From Edaphobacter sp. (GTDB lineage Bacteria; Acidobacteriota; Terriglobia; Terriglobales; Acidobacteriaceae): 38,949 bases of DNA. The stretch lies in the NCBI GenBank assembly GCA_025462755.1, contig JAOAPF010000439.1, forward strand, positions 1 to 38,949, read 5' to 3'. A program made the position numbers and the translations under genes. A model generated the notes under the pieces. The model saw only the letters and a list, made by a program, of their open reading frames with translations, did not search any database and was not told the DNA's origin. Each line of letters begins with the position of its first letter. The first letter of the stretch is position 1. This document shows, in pieces, positions 33,817 through 38,949 of the stretch.

Positions 33817-34107
33817 CTAAAGGCTCTTGAGAATAGCCCGGTACTCATCTTCCGTGAACGCTCGAGAGGTCTGCGTCGTGATCCCTCCCTTGGAAATCGT
33901 GGAAAGCAGCGCCTTCGCCAGCACCTCATCATTCGGCGCATCGGTGATGATCACCATGTCATGGCTCCCTGTGGTCATATAGAAACTCAGCACCTTGATG
34001 CCAGCCTCCGCAAACGACTTCTTCGCGGCGTCCAGCCGGGCCGGGCTTTCCTTGATCGTTGTGGCTCCTTGCACGGTCCAGCGGCAGAGCGAAATATAAG
34101 TTGGCAT
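33817..34107 (-). CDS. GYD-domain protein
   Basis: 96-residue small cytosolic protein of the GYD family (dimeric alpha-beta barrel-like). MPTYISLCRWTVQG opens, then TTGSHDMVIITDAPNDEVLA and the C-terminal helix EDEYRAILKSL. ATG 34107 follows AAGGAGA; the longer frame starting at 34131 was not chosen. Divergent from hemD. Function unknown in general. Confidence 0.85.
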   Translation of the reverse strand: MPTYISLCRWTVQGATTIKESPARLDAAKKSFAEAGIKVLSFYMTTGSHDMVIITDAPNDEVLAKALLSTISKGGITTQTSRAFTEDEYRAILKSL

Positions 34108-34257
34108 GCAGTATTCTCCTTGGCGCGGCATCCTAGGCCCACAACTTTGATAAAGTCAATGTCCTCGCACCTCCGCAGAGCCAAGTCGCGCAGCACCCTG
34201 AGTTACAATTCCCACCCCGGAGGTTCCGCCGGGCACGAGACATACAATACCCACAAA

Positions 34258-35037
34258 ATGCCAACCCTGACCAACAAGCGCATTCTCATCACCCGGACCC
34301 GCCAACAGGCCTCCGATCTCGCCGCACGCCTCGAAGCCCTCGGCGCGACCCCCATCCTCATCCCGACCATCGAAATCGCTCCCCCCGCCTCCTTCGCTGC
34401 CTTGGACACCGCCTTCACCCGCCTCCGCACCTACGACTGGCTCGTCTTCACCAGCCCCAACGGCGTCGAAGCCTTCCACCGCCGCGCCGCCCAACTCCTC
34501 AAATCCGTCCAACTCCCGAAACACATCGCAGTCATCGGCCCCGCCACTCTAAGCGCTGCAATCAGCATCGGACTTATCGTCGACCTCCTCCCTCCCCAAT
34601 ACATCGCCGAATCTCTCGCTGCCGCCCTCCTCCCCGAAGCACCCGGCAAATCCTTCCTCATCGTCCGCGCCGCCGAAGCTCGCGACATTCTCCCCGAAGC
34701 CCTCAGCGCCGCCGGCGCCACCGTCACTATCGCCGAAGCCTACCGCAGCCAACTCCCCCCCGACTCCATCCCAGCCCTCCAACACCTCTTCTCCACCCCA
34801 GCCGCCTACCCTGACGCCATTACCTTCACCAGCGCCTCAACAGCCCGCAACCTCTTCGCCCTCCTCGAAGCCGCCAACCGGACCCTCCCCCCCAACATCA
34901 CGCTCGCCTCCATCGGCCCCATCACCAGCCAAGCCCTCCGCGACCTCGGCCACTCTCCCACCATAGAAGCCGCGGAATCGACCATACCCAGCCTCATCCA
35001 GGCTCTCCTCACCCACCTCTCGCAACCGCATGCGTAG
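34258..35037 (+). CDS. hemD: uroporphyrinogen-III synthase
   Basis: Closes hydroxymethylbilane to uroporphyrinogen III; 259 residues. Poorly conserved family, but the layout is right: RILITRTRQQASDLAARLEALG at the start, LVFTSPNGVEAF, the second-domain AYRSQLPPDSIPAL and TFTSASTARNLFALL. ATG 34258 starts just before the first strand. Its stop overlaps the next gene by eight bases. It is about 2.9 kb from hemC, with four genes in between. Confidence 0.93.
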   Translation: MPTLTNKRILITRTRQQASDLAARLEALGATPILIPTIEIAPPASFAALDTAFTRLRTYDWLVFTSPNGVEAFHRRAAQLLKSVQLPKHIAVIGPATLSAAISIGLIVDLLPPQYIAESLAAALLPEAPGKSFLIVRAAEARDILPEALSAAGATVTIAEAYRSQLPPDSIPALQHLFSTPAAYPDAITFTSASTARNLFALLEAANRTLPPNITLASIGPITSQALRDLGHSPTIEAAESTIPSLIQALLTHLSQPHA

Positions 35038-36139
35038 CCCCCCTCCATCCCGGCGCCTCAGTTCGATGCTTGTCATTGCCATGCTGGCGATGATCGTGGT
35101 CCCGGCCGCGCTCACTCTTCACACCATCCGGATCTCAGCGTTGCTTCCCGCAGCTGCAACCACCCCAGGCGCCTCTCCCTACGGCTACACCGTCAGCCTA
35201 TTGATGTTCCTGGTGCCCATCGTTGTCATTGCGTTCTGGTTCGTCCCGGCTGAGAGCGTAAAGATAGAGAAGAAAAGTTTCTGGTGGACCATCGGTCTGC
35301 TCTTTCCCGTCGGCGCCGGTCTCGACTTCTTTTTCGCCCGTTACTTTTTCGTGTTTCCCAATCCGGCCGCAACTCTCGGAATCAAGGCTCCAGCCCTCGG
35401 CGCTCCCGTACCCATCGAAGAGTACGCCTTCTATCTCACCGGCTTTCATTGCGTCCTGCTCCTCTACATCTGGCTCGATCAATACTGGCTCGCCGCCTAC
35501 AACGTCGAAAGCGAATCCGCCCAGCGAAAGCAGTTCCAGCGGCTCCTCAAACTCCACCCCGAGTCCATCATCCTCGCCATAGTTCTCGTCAGCACCGCCA
35601 TCATCTACAAGAAATTTTTCTCGCCCTTCCCGCTCGGCTTCCCCGGCTATTTCATCTTCCTCTCGCTAACCGCCCTCGTCCCCTCATCGGCCCTGCTCCC
35701 ATCGGCAAGTCCCGTCATCAACTGGCGAGCCTTCAGCCTCGCAGCCTTCTTCGTCCTCCTCGTCAGTCTCCTGTGGGAGGCAACCCTGGCGATCCCTTAC
35801 GGATGGTGGAACTTTCGCGACGAACAAATGCTCGGAGTTCGGATCACCGCGTGGGGCCAGCTCCCCATCGAAGAGGTCTGCCTCTGGATCGCTGTTACCT
35901 ACGCGACCGTCATCGTCTACGAGACCGTCAAGTGCTGGCAGGCCTCCGGGAAACCCATGCGCCACGCACTCTTCGGCGAACCGGTCAATCGCCCTAGTGC
36001 GAGCTCCAGGTCTTATCTACCGAATTACAAATCTTCTCCAGCGTACAGTCCACGCACCGCGGCTTCCGAGCCACACAAATCTGCCGCCCATGATGGATCA
36101 ACTCATGCGAAAACGCGATCCACCGATCCTGCGGAATGA
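35030..36139 (+). CDS. lycopene-cyclase-domain (CrtYcd-like) membrane protein
   Basis: 369 residues with about seven to eight helices. Two halves each carry the PxEE signature of heterodimeric/fused lycopene cyclases: GAPVPIEEYAFYL (about residue 125) and WGQLPIEEVCLWI (about 280). WWNFRDEQMLGVRI fits the loop before the second motif. Likely a carotenoid ring cyclase or elongase-like membrane enzyme, but no phytoene synthase or desaturase is nearby. The last ~49 residues are antisense to nth: the gene runs 146 bases into the convergent nth gene. Starts within the hemD end. Confidence 0.8.
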   Translation: MRSPPPSRRLSSMLVIAMLAMIVVPAALTLHTIRISALLPAAATTPGASPYGYTVSLLMFLVPIVVIAFWFVPAESVKIEKKSFWWTIGLLFPVGAGLDFFFARYFFVFPNPAATLGIKAPALGAPVPIEEYAFYLTGFHCVLLLYIWLDQYWLAAYNVESESAQRKQFQRLLKLHPESIILAIVLVSTAIIYKKFFSPFPLGFPGYFIFLSLTALVPSSALLPSASPVINWRAFSLAAFFVLLVSLLWEATLAIPYGWWNFRDEQMLGVRITAWGQLPIEEVCLWIAVTYATVIVYETVKCWQASGKPMRHALFGEPVNRPSASSRSYLPNYKSSPAYSPRTAASEPHKSAAHDGSTHAKTRSTDPAE

Positions 36140-36686
36140 TCTTCATCAGATCCCGCTCCACCTTCTCGGGAGCAGTCTCGAGAGTCAACTCCAGCCGCCG
36201 CGACAACCGCATTACATGAGTATCAACGACCACTCCTTCAGCAATCCCATACCACGACCCCAACACCACATTCCCCGTCTTCCGAGCCACCCCCGGCAAC
36301 GTCAGAATCGCCTCCATATTCTGAGGAACCTTGCCCCCAAACTCCTCCGTTACGACCCGCGCCGCACCCTGAATCGACTTTGCCTTATTCCGAAAAAATC
36401 CCGTGGTCCGAATCAACTCTTCCAACTCGGGAAGGGAAGCAGCAGCCATTGCTCTTGGAGTAGGAAACGCCTTGAACAACTTCGGAGTGACGAGGTTCAC
36501 TCGTACATCCGTACATTGCGCCGACAGGATGGTCGCAACCGTCAGCTCCCACGCGGTCTTATGATTCAGCGCACAAACCACACCCGGATAGGTCCGCGCC
36601 AGAATCTCCAGAATCGCCGCAACGCGCTCCGGCGAAGTCGGCTTCACGGTCTTCGAACGCTTCGCCACAGTTGTCTTAGTTGCCAT
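35994..36686 (-). CDS. nth: endonuclease III (DNA glycosylase/AP lyase)
   Basis: Base-excision repair enzyme for oxidised pyrimidines, 230 residues. HhH-GPD: catalytic Lys in LPGVARKTGNVVLG, catalytic Asp in VVVDTHVMRLSRRL; the [4Fe-4S] loop is C-x6-C-x2-C-x5-C (CVARKPRCVDCTLEKIC). ATG 36686 (MATKTTVAKR) is preferred; a longer N-terminus is not family-like. Its 3' end, including the cluster cysteines, overlaps the convergent cyclase gene. Confidence 0.96.
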   Translation of the reverse strand: MATKTTVAKRSKTVKPTSPERVAAILEILARTYPGVVCALNHKTAWELTVATILSAQCTDVRVNLVTPKLFKAFPTPRAMAAASLPELEELIRTTGFFRNKAKSIQGAARVVTEEFGGKVPQNMEAILTLPGVARKTGNVVLGSWYGIAEGVVVDTHVMRLSRRLELTLETAPEKVERDLMKIIPQDRWIAFSHELIHHGRQICVARKPRCVDCTLEKICNSVDKTWSSH

Positions 36687-36712
36687 TACTCTCTTCTTTG
36701 ACACACAAAATA

Positions 36713-36775
36713 TGCTTGACATTCTGAGCGGACCGAGGAACCCGGTCTCTGTCGTTGCGGTTGCAGTTGTTCTTC
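36713..36775. repeat. dispersed repeat family R, copy between nth and hemQ
   Basis: TGCTTGACATTCTGAGCGG, GGAACCCGGTCTCTGTCGTT and GCGGTTGCAGTTGTTC: same core and GTTGC-rich tail as the copies at 10951, 21423 and 23605. Confidence 0.6.
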
Positions 36776-37612
36776 TTACCCCAATCGATCCAGCATCTCC
36801 GCAGTCGGCACCCGCACACAGCTGAAGATCGGAGTGTCCCGCAGCGTATACATGCTGATCTCCGTCTCTCTCAACTGCTGCACTAGATCCAGAAAGTCCT
36901 CCGGAAAGTTCGTCTCGAATGCCACCACAAACTCCTGGTCATCGATTCCAAACGAATAAGTCGTATTCAGCTTCACCCGCGGATACATCAGCCCAATCCG
37001 GATATGCTCATCCATCAGCCGCTTCCGTTCCGTCGCCGGCAGCAGATACCAGGCCCGAGTCTTCCAGAACGGATAGATAAAAATGTACTTCTGCCCGCCC
37101 GGACGAATCGCCCCGCGTCCTTCACCCTCACTCTCATCCGGCCGATCGATCTGATACTGAGAACGCTTCGTCATCGCCAGAAAGTTATGCGGCGAATTCA
37201 GATACCCACCCAGCGGCGTCCGCATCAGCTCGCTCCGCATCTGATTCAGCTCATCCACTCCATACCCAATCGACCAGACACACATATCCACATCGCCGCG
37301 CGTCCCAATCGTCGAATAGGTCATCGAAAGAAACTCCCCCGGCTTATTCCACTTCGCCAGTACCTCGGCAAAGGCCGCCTTATGTGCCGCCTTCTCTTCG
37401 GCGGGCAGCCTCCGCCACTCCGGCATTACTTTATAGAAGCTGAAGCAAACAATCTGCCGCTTCACCGGCGGCTTCGACGGATCATGCGGTTGGGCCTGCG
37501 GCTGATTCTGAAGACCAGCCCCATAACTGCTCGCAGGCCTGCCTGACGCAGTGGGAGTGGATGCGGGTGAAGACGAAGTATCTACGGCCGGAGAGACAAC
37601 GGTATCTGACAT
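36776..37612 (-). CDS. hemQ: coproheme decarboxylase (HemQ, chlorite dismutase-like)
   Basis: Haem-binding enzyme of 278 residues. An unusual Ser/Pro/Gln-rich N-terminal extension (about residues 1-50) precedes the Cld-like body. Catalytic surroundings are present: YIFIYPFWKTR (Tyr and Lys as in coproheme decarboxylases) and RLMDEHIRIG with the proximal His. VDMCVWSIGYGVDELNQM is family typical. It would complete haem b by the coproporphyrin route; hemA, hemC and hemD are in the same window. ATG 37612 follows GGAGAA. A true chlorite dismutase is less likely for these residues. Confidence 0.85.
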   Translation of the reverse strand: MSDTVVSPAVDTSSSPASTPTASGRPASSYGAGLQNQPQAQPHDPSKPPVKRQIVCFSFYKVMPEWRRLPAEEKAAHKAAFAEVLAKWNKPGEFLSMTYSTIGTRGDVDMCVWSIGYGVDELNQMRSELMRTPLGGYLNSPHNFLAMTKRSQYQIDRPDESEGEGRGAIRPGGQKYIFIYPFWKTRAWYLLPATERKRLMDEHIRIGLMYPRVKLNTTYSFGIDDQEFVVAFETNFPEDFLDLVQQLRETEISMYTLRDTPIFSCVRVPTAEMLDRLG

Positions 37613-37682
37613 GGCAATTCTCCTCAACACTCAATGCTAGCGCATCTGCAGCCGGCGTTTCATCCCGGTATACTGCACCAGC

Positions 37683-38321
37683 ATGTCTGAGAGAATCATC
37701 ACCACCCTAGCCGCCTTCATCATCGCAGTCATCTCCGCAGGAGGCTACGCGGGCATCACCCTCCTCATGGGCATCGAGTCGGCCTGCATCCCGCTCCCCT
37801 CCGAGATCATCATGCCCTTCGCCGGCTATCTCGTTCACACCGGCCAGCTCAAGCTCTTCTGGGTCGCCACTGCCGGCGCCATCGGCTGCAACCTCGGTTC
37901 CATCCCTGCCTACTGGCTCGGGGCCTGGGGAGGCCGCCCCGCCGTAGAGCGCTTCGGCCGCTATCTCCTGCTCAGCCGCCACGACCTCGACCGGACCGAG
38001 CACTACTTCCGCAAATTCGGCGGCATCACCGTCCTCGTCGGCCGCCTCCTCCCGGTCGTCCGAACCTTCATCGCCTTGCCCGCCGGCATCGCCCGCATGA
38101 ACCAGCTTCGCTTCCACCTCTACACCTTCATCGGCTCATGGCCCTGGTGTTTTTTCCTCGCCTACGTCGGCATGAAGCTCGGCGATCGGTGGGAGTCCGA
38201 CCCCCGCTTCAAAGCCATCTTCCACCGCTTTCATCTCGGTGTAGAACTCGTCCTCCTTGCCGCCATCATCTGGTTCGTCGCATCCCACTGGAAGAACCGC
38301 ATTCGTACCGAAGAGGCATAG
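37683..38321 (+). CDS. DedA-family membrane protein
   Basis: 212 residues, about four to five helices plus two re-entrant segments. ESACIPLPSEIIMPFAGYL is the DedA N-terminal motif; GRLLPVVRTFIALPAGIARM is the second conserved motif with two Arg. DedA proteins support membrane homeostasis, probably by flipping undecaprenyl or phospholipid carriers; which member this is cannot be said. Divergent from hemQ. Confidence 0.92.
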   Translation: MSERIITTLAAFIIAVISAGGYAGITLLMGIESACIPLPSEIIMPFAGYLVHTGQLKLFWVATAGAIGCNLGSIPAYWLGAWGGRPAVERFGRYLLLSRHDLDRTEHYFRKFGGITVLVGRLLPVVRTFIALPAGIARMNQLRFHLYTFIGSWPWCFFLAYVGMKLGDRWESDPRFKAIFHRFHLGVELVLLAAIIWFVASHWKNRIRTEEA

Positions 38322-38423
38322 CCCTCAGAACTCCGCAAATATGAGCACCCAAGTAGGTCTGTAGACTTCGTGCGAATCGAAAAAACAAACGTCTATATAG
38401 AAACCCTCGCATCAAGGACCATC

Positions 38424-38720
38424 ATGGTCCAACGCACGGTCTTCAGACCATTGTTCGCAACCGCTTTGATCGTTGCTCCGGTCACGTTTGCTCAACCGCC
38501 GGCCGTCCCTGAGTGGCAAACATCGACGGTCTTGGAATTCCCAGTCTGGTGCGAGGGAGAACCGCCCGTTTGCTGCCAAACAATTTGGTTGAGTGGAGCA
38601 TACGAGATTCCACGATTGCTTATTTAGCAATCGACCTTCCCGGCCTGCCCCCGAGAAATTTCGGCCACCCGGTGGTGGATCAAACCGGCCACATCGGAGG
38701 GTTTCTAGAGAATTCTTCAG
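38424..38720 (+). pseudogene. remnant of a TIGR03435-like exported protein
   Basis: Signal-peptide-like start (VQRTVFRPLFATALIVAPV, ending near FAQPPAVPEWQ) in one frame; it stops at 38627. A different frame carries LPGLPPRNFGHPVVDQTG (around 38635-38690), which resembles the C-terminal block of the acidobacterial TIGR03435 family (RPVVDKTGLTG). The middle of the gene is missing, so it is a frameshifted, internally deleted remnant. The family call comes from memory of the motif. Confidence 0.5.
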
Positions 38721-38807
38721 GAAAGCGGTCTCGTTTATCACTCGATAATCCACGCTTTTCGATGCGACCGAAAAGGATGGCCCACCCGCTTTCGTGGCCG
38801 CCATTTA

Positions 38808-38949
38808 TTACTGCGCTTGCTCGAGGAGGAGGGTTACGGTGGTGGAGTGTTGGAGGGTGCTGCCGGTGGGGGTGGTGGCTGTACCGGTGACTGTGATGGT
38901 GTAGGACTTGGCGGAGAGGGCGAGAGAGTCGGCGGTGCTAATGCGGTCT
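38808..38949 (-). CDS. C-terminus of a surface protein with Ig-like/propeller-type end (start outside window)
   Basis: The last 46 codons of a gene entering from the right edge, stop at 38808-38810. The tail SAKSYTITVTGTATTPTG with HSTTVTLLLEQ is the typical final Ig-like strand pattern of large acidobacterial cell-surface proteins. The plus strand here is very G-rich, opposite to the rest of the window; much of this may come from the Thr/Ser codons. Confidence 0.6.
   Translation of the reverse strand, partial: DRISTADSLALSAKSYTITVTGTATTPTGSTLQHSTTVTLLLEQAQ

Overview
The window looks like chromosomal DNA of an acidobacterium of the Terriglobia type (Edaphobacter/Granulicella/Terriglobus-like). 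The evidence is a GC-rich genome with lineage-typical families: an acidobacterial VWFA-domain protein, a remnant of a TIGR03435-type protein, an S55-family secreted protein, a DUF1572/DinB-like domain, a PEP-CTERM protein and many small secreted proteins. No plasmid, phage or transposase gene is visible. The taxonomic call is inference from family content, not from a marker gene.

Layout. 1-9250, nearly all on the minus strand: 5' part of clpC, then an overlapping lolE / AhpD-like / lolD cluster, a TRIC-type channel gene translationally coupled to a secreted beta-propeller protein, and a zinc alcohol dehydrogenase. 9597-14968: an S55-type secreted protein, an acidobacterial VWFA protein, a BtuF-like metal-chelate binding protein, and a fusion of a Clp N-terminal domain to a DinB/DUF1572 domain that is clearly a paralogue of the nearby clpC N-terminus. 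15109-17240: tRNA-Gln(CTG), a 3' tRNA fragment, and a Tat-exported GH28-like beta-helix protein in a segment that lacks the base skew of its surroundings. 17246-18510: ArsR / SRPBCC / VOC cluster. 18514-24276 (minus): peptide-binding lipoprotein coupled to anmK, then mutS. 24428-26549: PfpI-family protein, PEP-CTERM protein with a candidate sigma-54 promoter, and a membrane protein of unknown function.

26709-37612 is dominated by tetrapyrrole genes: hemX-like and hemA (4-base overlap), hemC, hemD (overlapping a lycopene-cyclase-like membrane protein) and a hemQ-type coproheme decarboxylase. They are separated by small secreted-protein genes (FecR-like/Gly-rich, three small exported proteins, a GYD protein) and by nth. 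A dedA gene, a decayed TIGR03435-like pseudogene and the 3' end of a surface-protein gene close the window.

The most unusual features are (i) short dispersed repeats that sit inside open reading frames in frame (mutS, the S55 protein, lolE, and the N-terminus of the peptide-binding lipoprotein), (ii) the ClpN-DinB fusion, (iii) a very strong C-over-G bias of the given strand regardless of gene direction, interrupted by patches that carry secreted-protein genes, and (iv) the permuted order of the S55 motifs. I saw no CRISPR array, rRNA gene or complete mobile element.
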